Shown here: in pieces, positions 8,293 to 17,610 of the stretch | Numbering within the stretch: the stretch's first letter is position 1 | Layout: each line of letters opens with the position of its first letter | Assembly: GCA_947497945.1 (NCBI GenBank) | Contig: CANMIP010000035.1 | Coordinates: 1 to 57,033 of the forward strand | Origin: an uncultured Tropicimonas sp. | GTDB lineage: Bacteria > Pseudomonadota > Alphaproteobacteria > Rhodobacterales > Rhodobacteraceae | Length of the DNA: 57,033 nt | Direction of reading: 5' to 3' | The notes under the pieces: model-generated | Told to the model about the DNA's origin: nothing | Databases searched by the model: none | The model's input: only the letters and a program-made list of their open reading frames with translations | Program-made: the position numbers and the translations under genes

Positions 8293-9859
8293 GAGTTTCG
8301 CCTTCTTGTTCTGTCCTGTGCGGCACGGACCTGCCGTTGCCGTTCTTTCCCTTGCCGCTGGCCAGAAGGATCAACTCCTGGTCGTCGCAGTCGGCCGCGG
8401 GGCGTTCCGCCACAACGGCACCGTCGCGCATCACCAGAATGCGGTCTGCCACCGTCAGCATCTCCTCGAATTCGGACGACACGATCACCACCGCCTTGCC
8501 TTCGCTGGCAAGCTTGCGCACCAGCGTCAGGATGTCCGCCTTGGCGCCGACGTCGATGCCAGCGGTGGGTTCGTCCATCAGCAACACTTTGATGTCGCCA
8601 AAGAGCCAGCGCGCCACAGTCACCTTCTGGGCATTGCCGCCGGAAAGCTCTGTCACGAGGTCGTCCGGCCCTTCGGCCTTGATGTTGAGAATGCGGATAG
8701 CCTCCTCCGCCCATTCCCGTTCGGTGTCTTCCTGCACCACGATGCCGCGCAGGGCGGTCTTGGTCAGATAGGGCAAAGAATTGTTCTTCCAGATCTCGAA
8801 GACCGGCACGATCGCTTGCTGGTCGCGATCTTCAGGAATGAGCGCCAGCCCCTCGCGCACCGATTGGCCCGGGTTGCGGCGCATGCGCTTGCCGTCCAGC
8901 ACCACCTCGCCGGTGGCCTGTTTGTCCGACCCAAAGACCGCGTGCATGAATTCGGAGCGCCCGGAGCCAAGCAGCCCGGCGATGCCGACCACTTCGCCAG
9001 CGTGGATGGTGAAATCCATCGGGGCCAAGCCGGCGGGTGAGGCAAGGTTCCTACATTCCAGGACAGCCTCGTCGCGGATCGTGCCGCGTTGCGTCTTGAG
9101 ATGGTCGAGAGCGGCAATCGTCTTGCCGGCGATGGCCTCGGCCACCTGCTCTTCGCTGGTGGCGTGGGTCTCCGAATACATCACCACCTTGCCGTCGCGC
9201 AGCACGGTGACCTCGTCGGTCAGCGCCATGATCTCGTCGAGGAAGTGGGAGACAAAGATGATCCCCTTGCCCTGTTCGGCCAACCGGCGAACGGTGGCAT
9301 AAACGATCTCGCGCTCTTCCTTGGCAAGCGATGCAGTGGGCTCATCCATGAGGATCAGGTCGGCCCCGAGGCTCAGCGCCTGCAGGATACAGACCATCTG
9401 GCGGGCGCCGATCGACAGGTCGCTGATCAGGTCGTCCGGATCGACCTCGTATCCGATCTCCTGACACAGCATATGCAGTTGACGGCGGTCGTCCGGGTTA
9501 TGGCGCAACCCGCCCCGCTTCCACATGAAGACGTTTTCCTGCACCGACAGCGTCGGAATCAGGGGGATGTTCTGATGGATCGTCGCAATCCCGGCCTGGT
9601 TGGCCTCAAATGGCGTGCGGAAGGAAACCTCCTCGCCACGCCAGACGATCCGGCCCTGTGTCGCGGGAATCGAGGCGCAGAGCACCTTGATGAGGGTGGA
9701 CTTCCCGGCGCCATTGGCGCCGAGAAGCCCGTGAACGCGGCCTGCATGTGCCACGAAGTCCACCCCCCGAAGGGCGACCGTCCCGTTCGGGAAGGTCAGG
9801 TGGATGTCTTCGAGGCCCAGCAGGGACGGCTCACCGTGAGTGGAGGATCGTACGACCAC
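8279..9859 (-). CDS. sugar ABC transporter ATP-binding protein (RbsA/XylG type)
   Basis: This 526-residue tandem ATPase energises the CUT2 importer. The first domain has Walker A GANGAGKST, signature LSIGARQM and Walker B LILMDEPTA. The second has the degenerate loop GLLGSGRSE, signature LSGGNAQKV and LLMDEPTAGID, which is the asymmetric pattern normal for RbsA/XylG/MglA. The predicted start is a GTG at 9859, five bases after the binding-protein stop; there is no strong ribosome binding site, so translation may be coupled. The polar tail after residue 500 (GKGKNGNGRSVPHRTEQEGETHAQV) overlaps the permease start. Confidence 0.93.
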   Translation of the reverse strand: MVVRSSTHGEPSLLGLEDIHLTFPNGTVALRGVDFVAHAGRVHGLLGANGAGKSTLIKVLCASIPATQGRIVWRGEEVSFRTPFEANQAGIATIHQNIPLIPTLSVQENVFMWKRGGLRHNPDDRRQLHMLCQEIGYEVDPDDLISDLSIGARQMVCILQALSLGADLILMDEPTASLAKEEREIVYATVRRLAEQGKGIIFVSHFLDEIMALTDEVTVLRDGKVVMYSETHATSEEQVAEAIAGKTIAALDHLKTQRGTIRDEAVLECRNLASPAGLAPMDFTIHAGEVVGIAGLLGSGRSEFMHAVFGSDKQATGEVVLDGKRMRRNPGQSVREGLALIPEDRDQQAIVPVFEIWKNNSLPYLTKTALRGIVVQEDTEREWAEEAIRILNIKAEGPDDLVTELSGGNAQKVTVARWLFGDIKVLLMDEPTAGIDVGAKADILTLVRKLASEGKAVVIVSSEFEEMLTVADRILVMRDGAVVAERPAADCDDQELILLASGKGKNGNGRSVPHRTEQEGETHAQV

Positions 9860-9864
9860 CTATG

Positions 9865-10830
9865 TCACCACTGACCAACGCATTCATCGACGTTGTCGAT
9901 GGACACGCCCGGGGTCGGGTAGGTGACGAACTCGGCATTGTGCTCGGCGATGCCATTGACGACCTCATAAAGGATCGTGAAGGAGATCTTGCCGATTTCT
10001 TCGGGCTTGTAGCAGACGGTACCGTCGATCTTGCCTTCCTTCAAAGCGGCAATGGCCAGCTTGGACCCACCGAAGCCGACAAGCTTGGCGTCAGACCCAC
10101 CCGATTCAACAGCGCGGGCGCAGCCCACGACCATGTCGTCGGCCTGGTTGAAGAACAGGTCGATATCGGGGTTGGAGGCGAGGATGTTCTGACAGGCGGC
10201 CTCGCCTTTTTCGGCAGTCCAGTCACCGGGCTGTGCGGCGACGATCTCGAAGTCCTGACCCATTTCCTTCATGCCCATCTCGAAGCCTTGGGTGCGCTGC
10301 TGCACTTCGGCATAGCCGGCGGCGCCTTCGATGATGGCGACCTTGGCCTTGTCGGTGCCCTTGAGCAGCTTGGCGGCGAGCTTGCCCACTTCGACGCCGG
10401 CGGCGACTTCCTGTTGGGTCACGAGGGCGGCGAGTTTCTCGTAGACGTCATCGATGGCGCGGGTCTTGGTGTCGCCGATCTGGGAGGCGGAGGCAACGAC
10501 GACCACTCCGGCTTCGGTGGCCTTGTCGACCCATGCGGCGGCGACAGCGCTGTCATTGGGCATGATGGCGATGCCCTTCACACCCTGTGCGAGTAGGTCG
10601 TCGATGTCATTGGTCTGCTTGAGAATGTCACCCTGCGAGTCGAGGACGATGGAATCGGCGCCAACCGCATCGGCGGCATCTTCGAAGCCCTTGGCGACGG
10701 CTGCGGCAAAGGGAAAGCTCAGCCCGTTGCTCGAATATCCATAGGGGCCCTTGTCCTGGGCGGATGCGGTGCTGGCAAGGGCGAGGCCGAGTACGGATGC
10801 GCTTGCGAGCAGTTTCAGGGTCGATTTCAT
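9865..10830 (-). CDS. periplasmic sugar-binding protein of CUT2 ABC importer
   Basis: This 321-residue exported protein has a clear signal peptide (MKSTLKLLASASVLGLALASTASA, cleavage before QDKG). The mature part is a type I periplasmic binding fold of the RbsB family: FAAAVAKGFEDAADAVGADSIVLDSQGD, then GVKGIAIMPNDSAVAAAWVDKATEAGVVVVA, and LFFNQADDMVVGCARAVES near the hinge. It captures the substrate and delivers it to the permease encoded downstream. It is the first gene of the transporter block. The 74-base gap to the MaoC gene upstream may hold its own control signals. Confidence 0.93.
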   Translation of the reverse strand: MKSTLKLLASASVLGLALASTASAQDKGPYGYSSNGLSFPFAAAVAKGFEDAADAVGADSIVLDSQGDILKQTNDIDDLLAQGVKGIAIMPNDSAVAAAWVDKATEAGVVVVASASQIGDTKTRAIDDVYEKLAALVTQQEVAAGVEVGKLAAKLLKGTDKAKVAIIEGAAGYAEVQQRTQGFEMGMKEMGQDFEIVAAQPGDWTAEKGEAACQNILASNPDIDLFFNQADDMVVGCARAVESGGSDAKLVGFGGSKLAIAALKEGKIDGTVCYKPEEIGKISFTILYEVVNGIAEHNAEFVTYPTPGVSIDNVDECVGQW

Positions 10831-10904
10831 CGGTGGTTTCCTCCCGTGATGATGAAGTCGGCGGTGATGCCGTGGCGCGGATGCGCCGGTTTCCTTTGCC
10901 TCGA

Positions 10905-11357
10905 TCAGGCGAGCGGGTGTTTCCGCTCGACAAGGTAAAGGTGCTCACAGACCAGAACGGTTTCGTCCTTCTGGTTGGTGATCTCGATGGCCTCGTGAAC
11001 GAAGCCGTGGGTCTTGCGTTTGGGGTGTTCGCGTTTGGAAACGATCTCGGCCTTTACCTTGATCGTATCGCCGATATGCACCGGCGCGATGAAGCGAAGC
11101 TTGTCATAGCCATAGGACATTGCGACCGGGTTGATGGTCGATGCCGTCATGCCGATGCCGACCGAGAACACCAGAGTGCCATGAGCGATCCGGCGCTTGA
11201 AATCCTGCGTGGCGCACCATTCCTTGTCCATGTGATGGGGAAAGAAATCGCCGGTATGGCCGGCGTGTACGACGAAATCCGTTTCGGTGATGGTCCGGCC
11301 GAACGTCTTGCGCGTGAAGCCGATCTCGTAGTCCTCGAAGAACTCTTCGACGATCAT
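10905..11357 (-). CDS. MaoC-type hydratase/dehydratase (hot-dog fold)
   Basis: This 150-residue single-domain MaoC protein normally hydrates enoyl-CoA or dehydrates 3-hydroxyacyl-CoA thioesters in the cytoplasm. The hydratase-2 motif is visible as [21 protein letters not shown], with the catalytic Asp and His pair, followed by [13 protein letters not shown]. The next region, [22 protein letters not shown], is the usual strand pair. The gene overlaps the preceding CoA-transferase gene by four bases, so CoA activation and (de)hydration are probably successive steps on one intermediate. The substrate is unknown. Confidence 0.9.
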   Translation of the reverse strand: MIVEEFFEDYEIGFTRKTFGRTITETDFVVHAGHTGDFFPHHMDKEWCATQDFKRRIAHGTLVFSVGIGMTASTINPVAMSYGYDKLRFIAPVHIGDTIKVKAEIVSKREHPKRKTHGFVHEAIEITNQKDETVLVCEHLYLVERKHPLA

Positions 11358-12544
11358 CCGGTCGCTCCTTCCATGCTCTTTTTTTGCGAAATATCAGAAT
11401 GGGTTGCCGTGTCACGGCCAAGAGGCGGCGCACCCCTGTTGCTGCTCAGAACACGGCCGTCGATGCGGATCGGGCAGGTGGTGGTCCGCAATGTCTCGCC
11501 CTCCGGTCCCTTGACCGATTGCACCACGCCAAGGCTCTCCAGTGCGCCGGTCTCTTCCAGTTCCGGCCAGTCGAGCACCTCGGCGGCCCAGATGCCCGCC
11601 GACTCCAGAAGGCCCAGCCAATGCTCCGTGGTCTCCGAAACGAGGTGATCCTTCAGGATCTGCTTGATTTCGTCACGTCTGGAATAGGCGAGCGAGCCGT
11701 CGGCGAAAGGCTCCAACGCCTTGATGCCGAGCAAGTCGCGCAGAGTCGCGATCGGCGACATTGCCAACGCCATATAGCCATCGGCTGTCTGGTAGAGCCC
11801 GTAAGGGGCGGTCGAATGCACGTTGGCCCCATTCACTCCGGAACGCTTCGGCTGCTCCTGCGGGCCGTTGAGATAGCTTGTGACCTGCTCGAACTGAATG
11901 TCCATTGCCGAGGCCAGCAGGCTGACCTCCACCAATGCGCCTTTGCCGGAAACGCTTCGCCGGACCAGCGCCGCCAGGATTCCCTGTGTCAGATGGGCTC
12001 CCGCAGAGATGTCGGTGATCGATATACCCATCGGTACCGGGTCCATTCCCGCGCTGCCCGTCAGCCATGTCAGCCCGGACCGTGCCTGCACCAACAGGTC
12101 CTGCCCGGGCTTGTCGCGCCAGACACCGTCCGTGCCGTATCCGGACACGACGCCATAAATGACGCGCGGGTTGATCTCGGCCACAGCTTCATAGCCCAGA
12201 CCTATGCGCTCCATCACACCGGGACGGAAATTGTGGATGGCGACATCGGCGTCGGCGATCATCGCCTTTACGGCTTCGAGATCTCCGGCGTCCTTCAGGT
12301 CGGCAGCGACGCTCCCCTTGTTCCGGTTGATGGTGTGAAACAAGAGACTGTCCTGGCCGACCCACTGATCGGCAACGGCAAGGGTTCGGCAGAGGTCGCC
12401 CACGCCCGGACGCTCGATCTTGATGACATCGGCTCCAAGATCGGCAAGCCGCAACGCGCAGGACGGACCTGCAAGAAATTGCGAAAAGTCGAGAATCTTC
12501 AGGCCTTCAAGCGGCAAGCCCCCTGCCTGATTCGCCGATGTCAT
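11354..12544 (-). CDS. family III (CaiB/BaiF) CoA-transferase, second copy
   Basis: The protein has 396 residues with the same architecture as the copy at 3685: [49 protein letters not shown], and [11 protein letters not shown] with the catalytic Asp. It is the first gene of the long minus-strand unit and is coupled to the MaoC gene by a four-base overlap. Two family III paralogues in one locus could form a heteromer, as succinyl-CoA:malate CoA-transferase does, or could act on two steps. Its promoter must lie in the divergent gap 12545-12741. Confidence 0.92.
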   Translation of the reverse strand: MTSANQAGGLPLEGLKILDFSQFLAGPSCALRLADLGADVIKIERPGVGDLCRTLAVADQWVGQDSLLFHTINRNKGSVAADLKDAGDLEAVKAMIADADVAIHNFRPGVMERIGLGYEAVAEINPRVIYGVVSGYGTDGVWRDKPGQDLLVQARSGLTWLTGSAGMDPVPMGISITDISAGAHLTQGILAALVRRSVSGKGALVEVSLLASAMDIQFEQVTSYLNGPQEQPKRSGVNGANVHSTAPYGLYQTADGYMALAMSPIATLRDLLGIKALEPFADGSLAYSRRDEIKQILKDHLVSETTEHWLGLLESAGIWAAEVLDWPELEETGALESLGVVQSVKGPEGETLRTTTCPIRIDGRVLSSNRGAPPLGRDTATHSDISQKKSMEGATG

Positions 12545-12741
12545 GTGATTCTCCTATTCATTTACCCAAGAGATAGTATTTTGCATTTGAACGATCAACA
12601 AAAAGATGCGAAGACTGTGTCAGTGGAATTGGTAAGAATGTTCGTTATCTCCGCCGCATTGCGGCAAGTGACGGCGACGCACCGTTGGTTTATAAGCAAA
12701 AACTCAGTTCACTGCCGATTGAGTGTCGTCGGTTGGGGGGG
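12545..12741. promoter_or_regulatory. divergent promoter region of the catabolic locus
   Basis: This 197-base gap separates the minus-strand unit (starting with CoA-transferase) from the plus-strand unit (starting with the solute-binding-like gene). It is A/T-richer than its surroundings and holds TTGCATTTGAACGATCAACAAAAAGATGCG, where TTGCAT and ATGCG flank a roughly symmetrical centre. That would suit an IclR operator, but this is only a guess. No exact palindrome is evident. Confidence 0.45.
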
Positions 12742-13866
12742 ATGGAAATGGAAACACAACTCAAGCTTGCCGGCATGACATGGGATCACGCGCGCGCCTA
12801 TGACTGTCTGGTTGCAGCCTCCGAGCGGTTTGCCGCCGAGCGCGGTGTCGAGCTTTCATGGGACCGCAGATCGTTGCAGGCCTTCGCCGATGAACCCATC
12901 GAGGGAATCGCCCGCAAATACGATCTGGTGATCCTGGATCACCCGCATGTCGGGCAGATCGCGGAGACCGGATGCCTGCTGGCCTTGCCTGATTTCCCTG
13001 ATCCTGCCGAAACCTCTCTGGGTGGCTCGGTCGAGAGTTATATCTGGAAGGGCAAGACATGGTCCTACCCGATTGATGCGGCCTGCCAGATGGCTGTTGG
13101 ACGCCCGGATCTGGGCGGCGCGTTTCCGCAGCATTGGGAAGATGTGCTGGAGGCGCCGGAGCGTTTCAACATCGTCACGCCGCTCCTGCCGGTCGATGCC
13201 TTCGACCTGATGCTGACGCATCTTGCGAGCCGCGGTGAAGAGAACTTGCCCGTGTCTCCCGATGCATTCTGTTCGGAGGCCAACGGCCTCTACTCGCTGA
13301 AAGTGCTCAAGGCACTGTTCAAGATGGGCCCGGCGGAGCAGGCGGGCTGGAACCCGATCAAGGTGCTGGAGATCCTGTCCACCACCGATGAATTCACCGC
13401 TTCGCCCGCGCTCTTCGGCTATATCAACTACGCACGTCCCGGGTTCCGCCCGCACCCGCTGACCTATCGGAACCTCCCTACGTTCAGAGGCAGCGAAGTG
13501 CGGCGCGGGATACTTGGCGGCGCGGGCATCGGCGTGTCCGCCTTCTGCGAGCACCCCGAGCAAGCCATCGCCTTTGCTCAATGGGTGACGAGCGAGGAGA
13601 TCCAGTCCTCCACCTATATCGACAACGAGGGCCAGCCCGCGCATCTGGGCACATGGAACAACCTGCGCCAGGAGCCGCGTTACACCGGTTTCCTCGATGG
13701 CGCCTATGAGACCATCACCAATGCATGGACCCGTCCGCGCGACGAGTGGTTCCTGCATTTCGTCGACGATGTCTGCGAGATTTTCCCCGACTTCTTCCTG
13801 AAGGATCGGTCCGAGGAAGACATGCTTGCCGATATCAACGCGCTTTTCCGCAAACACACGAGTTGA
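12742..13866 (+). CDS. extracellular-solute-binding-like protein without signal peptide
   Basis: This protein of about 374 residues resembles family 1 solute-binding proteins: IARKYDLVILDHPHVGQIAETGCLLAL, FPQHWEDVL, GAGIGVSAFCEHPEQAIAFAQWVTSEEIQSS. However, the N-terminus (MEMETQLKLAGMTWDHARAYDCL) has no signal peptide or lipobox, so it should stay in the cytoplasm. It opens the plus-strand unit, next to dehydrogenases rather than permeases. ATGs at 12742 and 12748 are both possible after a G-run. A cytosolic ligand sensor or a solute-binding fold reused as an enzyme are the options; I cannot choose between them. Confidence 0.8.
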   Translation: MEMETQLKLAGMTWDHARAYDCLVAASERFAAERGVELSWDRRSLQAFADEPIEGIARKYDLVILDHPHVGQIAETGCLLALPDFPDPAETSLGGSVESYIWKGKTWSYPIDAACQMAVGRPDLGGAFPQHWEDVLEAPERFNIVTPLLPVDAFDLMLTHLASRGEENLPVSPDAFCSEANGLYSLKVLKALFKMGPAEQAGWNPIKVLEILSTTDEFTASPALFGYINYARPGFRPHPLTYRNLPTFRGSEVRRGILGGAGIGVSAFCEHPEQAIAFAQWVTSEEIQSSTYIDNEGQPAHLGTWNNLRQEPRYTGFLDGAYETITNAWTRPRDEWFLHFVDDVCEIFPDFFLKDRSEEDMLADINALFRKHTS

Positions 13867-13888
13867 TCGGGCCAAGGAGGCCAAATCC

Positions 13889-14605
13889 ATGAAGAACATC
13901 GTCATCACCGGGGGCAGCAAGGGGCTGGGCGTTGAACAGGTGCGCCGTTTCCTCGAAGAGGGCTGCAAGGTCTATGTCGTGGCGAATATGCGCGGCGATC
14001 TCGACGAGGTCGAAGGCGACGTCGTCTACAAGGAGACCGATCTCAGCAACTGGTCCGACACGAGTTGGCTCGACGAGATCTATGCCGATTGCGGTAAGAT
14101 CGACGGGCTTGTGAATAACGCTGGCATGCACCTGAAAAAGGCGATGTGGGATGTTTCGCCCGAGGAGTTCGAGTTGGTCTTCTCGATCAACGTCAAGGCG
14201 ATGTTCGCGGCCTGTGGGCGTTATGCCGAGCTGCACAAGGAGCAGGGCGGCGCGATCGTTAACATCTCTTCGATGGGCGGGCTGATCGGGCTGAAGACGG
14301 CCGCGGCCTATGTCACCGCCAAGACCGCTGTCCTCGGCATCACCCGTTCTATGGCCGTTGATGCCGCCGAATTCGGCATCCGCACCAATGCCGTCTGCCC
14401 CGGCTTCATCGATACCGACATGACGCGGGCGATCCTCGCCAAGGATCCGGCCCGGCGCGAGAAGATCGAGGGACGTATCCCGGGCGGCAAGTTCGGCACG
14501 CCCCGCCATATCGCCAACGCGATCCACTTCCTGATTTCCGATCAGGCAGAGCACATCAACGGCATCGCCCTTCCAGTCGATAACGGCTACTCCATCGCAT
14601 CCTGA
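13889..14605 (+). CDS. short-chain dehydrogenase/reductase
   Basis: This 238-residue classical SDR has the TGGSKGLG cofactor loop near residue 7, the NNAG strand, a catalytic Ser (NISSMGG), the YVTAKTA active-site Tyr and Lys, and the CPGFIDTDM segment. A GGAGG lies 11 bases before the ATG at 13889. It sits 22 bases after the solute-binding-like gene and 7 before the zinc dehydrogenase gene, so it belongs to the plus-strand operon. The likely role is NAD(P)-linked oxidation of a sugar or sugar-acid hydroxyl; the exact carbon cannot be told from sequence. Confidence 0.92.
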   Translation: MKNIVITGGSKGLGVEQVRRFLEEGCKVYVVANMRGDLDEVEGDVVYKETDLSNWSDTSWLDEIYADCGKIDGLVNNAGMHLKKAMWDVSPEEFELVFSINVKAMFAACGRYAELHKEQGGAIVNISSMGGLIGLKTAAAYVTAKTAVLGITRSMAVDAAEFGIRTNAVCPGFIDTDMTRAILAKDPARREKIEGRIPGGKFGTPRHIANAIHFLISDQAEHINGIALPVDNGYSIAS

Positions 14606-14612
14606 GGACGTC

Positions 14613-15668
14613 ATGACATACCAGGCAAGCAAACTGACCGCCGCCAAGGCCGTCGAGATCGTCGATGCGGAGCTTCCGGCCGAGGTTCCGGAGGGCTATG
14701 TGCGCCTCAAGCTCGCCACGGCGAGCCTTTGCGGCACGGACCTGCACTACTTCAAGAACTTCTCCAACGCGGGCTTCTTCCTTCAAAACGCGCTGTCACT
14801 GGGTCATGAGGCCTGCGCCTATGTTGTCGATGCCAATGGGGCGGAGCTTGAGGCAGGCCAACTCGTGGCGCTGAACCCGATCATCAATTGCGGCGAATGC
14901 GAGAACTGCAAGAAGGGTCAGGTGAATATCTGCACCTCCAAGCGCTTCCCGGGCTCGGCTACCACGATCCCGCATATCGATGGTTTCTTCCGCGAGTATT
15001 TCGATTTCCCGGCCTTCTGCTGCTACAAGGTGCCCGAGGGAACAGACCCCGATCACCTGACTTTTGCCGAGCCGCTCGCCTGCTCCATGCATTCGGTCAA
15101 TGTGGGCGAGGTTGGCCCCGGCACGAAGGTTTGCATCACCGGCTGTGGCCCGATGGGCCTGTTGGCGGTGGTCGCGGCGGCCTCCAAGGGCGCGGTGGTC
15201 GAAGTGACCGATGTGCGCAAGGCCGTTGTGGATCTGGCCTGCGAGGTCGGCGCCTCCAAGGGCTATGTCACCGGCGAGGATGACTTCGCGGCGCTCGATT
15301 CCTCCTATGACGTGGTGATCGAGGCCTCCGGCTCGCCCCATGCCTTCAACCAGGCGCTGGAGCTTGTGAAGCGTCAGGGCAAGCTGGTGATCCTGTCGAA
15401 CATCCAGCCGTCGAACACGCCGGTGAACCTGCACAAGATCATGCTGAAGGAGGTCTCCGTCATGGGTTCCTTCCAGTTCAACAAGGAATTCGTCGAAGCT
15501 GTCGAACTGGTCACCTCGAAAAAGGCCGATTTCGACAAGCTGATCGCCGCACGTTTCCCGCTCTCCGAGACCGCGGATGCGCTGCAATACATGGCGGATG
15601 GCAAGGCCTTCGGGAAGATCCTGCTGAAGCCGCACGTCCTGGAAGCCAGTGATGGTTCGGCCCCATGA
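14613..15668 (+). CDS. zinc-dependent alcohol dehydrogenase (L-idonate/sorbitol dehydrogenase type)
   Basis: This 351-residue medium-chain dehydrogenase has catalytic zinc ligands visible in CGTDLHYF and GHEACAYV, a complete structural zinc site NCGECENCKKGQVNIC, and a Rossmann fold with CITGCGPMGLLAVVAA. The sequence is closest in style to L-idonate-5-dehydrogenase and other polyol dehydrogenases. It would oxidise a secondary hydroxyl of a sugar acid or polyol with NAD(P). It follows the first SDR by seven bases and overlaps the next SDR by four, which indicates tight co-expression. Confidence 0.92.
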   Translation: MTYQASKLTAAKAVEIVDAELPAEVPEGYVRLKLATASLCGTDLHYFKNFSNAGFFLQNALSLGHEACAYVVDANGAELEAGQLVALNPIINCGECENCKKGQVNICTSKRFPGSATTIPHIDGFFREYFDFPAFCCYKVPEGTDPDHLTFAEPLACSMHSVNVGEVGPGTKVCITGCGPMGLLAVVAAASKGAVVEVTDVRKAVVDLACEVGASKGYVTGEDDFAALDSSYDVVIEASGSPHAFNQALELVKRQGKLVILSNIQPSNTPVNLHKIMLKEVSVMGSFQFNKEFVEAVELVTSKKADFDKLIAARFPLSETADALQYMADGKAFGKILLKPHVLEASDGSAP

Positions 15669-16402
15669 AAACCGCGCTCGTCACTGGTGGCTCGAGATCG
15701 ATCGGCGCAGAAATTTCCCGGCGATTGGCACGAGACGGTTGGGCCGTTGCCGTGAACTACCACAGTGATCGGGAGTGTGCGCAGAGCGTCGTATCGGAAA
15801 TCACCGCCGCGGGCGGGGTTGCCGGCGCATTCCGGTTTGACGTGACGGAGCGGTCGCAAGTGGCGACGGCGACGGAAGAGATCACTGAACGGCTCTCACC
15901 GGTCGATCTGATCGTGAACAACGCGACCGGCCCGCAGCCCTTCATCCCGATCGAGAAACAGACATGGCAGGACTATCTCGATCAGCTCACCTTCTTCGTA
16001 AAGGCGCCGCTGGATCTGCTGCAATGCGTTCTGCCCGACTGGCGTCGTCGCAAGTCGGGGTGCATCATCAACATCGGGTCCGAGGTGGTCGAGATGGGAA
16101 ACCCACAGCTCACCCACTATGTCGCCGCCAAAGGCGCTATGCTGGCAATGACGCGGTCGCTCGCGAACGAGCTTGGCGCGGACGGGATCCCTGTAAATCT
16201 CGTCGCTCCCGGCTGGATACCCGGAAAGCGGCATGAAGGACTCCCGCAGGCCATGCGGGACGAGTACCTTGAACGTACGGCGTTTGGACATTTTGTCGAC
16301 GGCCGCGATATCGCGGGTGCGGTTGCCTTTCTGGCCTCGCCGGAAGCGAAAAACATCACAGGCCAAAAGATAAGCGTGAATGCCGGTCGAACTCTGCTGT
16401 GA
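15665..16402 (+). CDS. short-chain dehydrogenase/reductase, second copy
   Basis: This 245-residue SDR has TGGSRSIGAEI as the cofactor loop, NNATGP replacing the usual NNAG, NIGSEVVEMG with the catalytic Ser, HYVAAKGAM with the catalytic Tyr and Lys, and the C-terminal ITGQKISVNAG signature of FabG-like enzymes. It is translationally coupled to the zinc dehydrogenase gene (ATGA overlap) and stands 38 bases before the amidohydrolase gene. In known 6-deoxy-sugar oxidation pathways, an SDR makes the lactone that the amidohydrolase opens. It is a candidate for that first step. Confidence 0.9.
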   Translation: MKTALVTGGSRSIGAEISRRLARDGWAVAVNYHSDRECAQSVVSEITAAGGVAGAFRFDVTERSQVATATEEITERLSPVDLIVNNATGPQPFIPIEKQTWQDYLDQLTFFVKAPLDLLQCVLPDWRRRKSGCIINIGSEVVEMGNPQLTHYVAAKGAMLAMTRSLANELGADGIPVNLVAPGWIPGKRHEGLPQAMRDEYLERTAFGHFVDGRDIAGAVAFLASPEAKNITGQKISVNAGRTLL

Positions 16403-16440
16403 CGGTCTGAGCAGGGGCGGCTCTATTCGGAGGACAAGCC

Positions 16441-17337
16441 ATGAAGGTATTCGACAGTCACATGCATTGGCGCGATCCGGTCAACTACCGCTACGAGACA
16501 CTCTCCGATGGCGTTTCCGAGGAGGGCGAGCGCGGTGGCAAGGCCGCACAATCATATCTGCCTGATGACTATATTTCCGATGCCGGCAACGTTCACATTT
16601 CCGGCGTTATTCATGTTGAAGCGGAGTGGGACAAGGCAAATCCAGTCGGCGAGACCCGTTGGTTGGAGCAGATTCATGCCGCAGGCCGAACGCACGGGCT
16701 AAAAATGGGAATCGTCGGATTTGCAGATTTGGCCGATTCCGATGTCGAAAAGGTTTTGGAGAAACACTCCCACTTCCCCCTGGTGCGAGGCATTCGGCAA
16801 ATGCTCAACTACTTGCCAGGAAACCCCGCCTATTGCTGGGCGGACCGGGAATATCTGGAAGAAGAATCATGGCGGAAGAACTTCGGATTGCTTGCAAAGT
16901 ATGAATTGGACTTCGACCTGATGTGCTTTGCCCACCAGATGCCGGCCATGGCAAAGCTGGCTTCGGCGAACCCTGATACCCGAATACATCTCGAACATGC
17001 TGGAATGCCATGGGATCATACGCCCGAAGGTCAGGAACAATGGCGCGAGGGGCTGCGCCAGATTGCGGCATTGGAGAATTCGGACATCAAGATTTCAGGA
17101 CTTGGAAATACCATCCCCGACTGGAACGTCGACAAGGTCCGTTCCTATGTTCTGGAGTCCATCGACATCTTCGGGACTGACCGTGTGTGCTTCGCTTCCA
17201 ATTTCCCGACTGACAAAGCGTTCAGCGATATGTCTAAAATCTGGGACGCGTTCGACGAGATCCTTATGGGGTTCAGTGACGATGCTCGGAGTTCGATGTT
17301 CCTCGAGAATGCGATCTCGGCATATCGGCTCGATTGA
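16441..17337 (+). CDS. amidohydrolase-2 family lactonase (COG3618-like)
   Basis: This 298-residue TIM-barrel metal hydrolase has the DSHMHW metal-binding motif at residue 5, an AHQMPAMAKLA strand, HLEHAGMP with another ligand His, and CFASNFPTDKAFSDMSKIWDAF, the conserved segment of the L-fuconolactonase/L-rhamnonolactonase group. The family hydrolyses sugar lactones to the free acids. It ends the plus-strand catabolic operon; the prophage region starts about 300 bases later. With the mutarotase it argues for an L-fucose- or L-rhamnose-like substrate. No dehydratase of the enolase type is present in the window to continue the classical pathway. Confidence 0.88.
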   Translation: MKVFDSHMHWRDPVNYRYETLSDGVSEEGERGGKAAQSYLPDDYISDAGNVHISGVIHVEAEWDKANPVGETRWLEQIHAAGRTHGLKMGIVGFADLADSDVEKVLEKHSHFPLVRGIRQMLNYLPGNPAYCWADREYLEEESWRKNFGLLAKYELDFDLMCFAHQMPAMAKLASANPDTRIHLEHAGMPWDHTPEGQEQWREGLRQIAALENSDIKISGLGNTIPDWNVDKVRSYVLESIDIFGTDRVCFASNFPTDKAFSDMSKIWDAFDEILMGFSDDARSSMFLENAISAYRLD

Positions 17338-17610
17338 TCGACTGAATGCATTCAAGAGAGCGCGAGATCCCTTCCTTCGCTCCAGGTGAATGGCCGCTAC
17401 CGGTACTACTCACCTTCGATTTGAACTTGCAGCGAATGGCCGGTGTCCGCCCTTCCTGCGGGTTTCTGCGAACGCAGCCTTGAACGATCCGCCAATCGAG
17501 ATGCGCGAAAACGCTTCGTGTGGCAAGGGTGGCTCGAGTTTGAATTGAATGTCCGCAATCGCGGCCCAAGCAAGCATTGATTGAAATCTGCGCTGGGCTT
17601 TGACCCTTTT
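17338..17610. other. left flank of integrase, putative attachment region
   Basis: No gene is seen between the lactonase stop and the first dyad repeat. It contains two copies of a short motif, GAATGGCCG at about 17393 and 17434, that recurs elsewhere in the prophage (27.27, 29.0 and 37.75 kb). The left attachment site should lie here because integrase genes usually abut attP, but I could not identify a core. Confidence 0.4.

Noticed and set aside
17391-17480. Possible truncated tRNA or tmRNA end near the integrase
   Set aside because: A short CCCTTCCTTCGCTCCA-like stretch recalls a tRNA 3' end, but there is no T-loop or matching stem.
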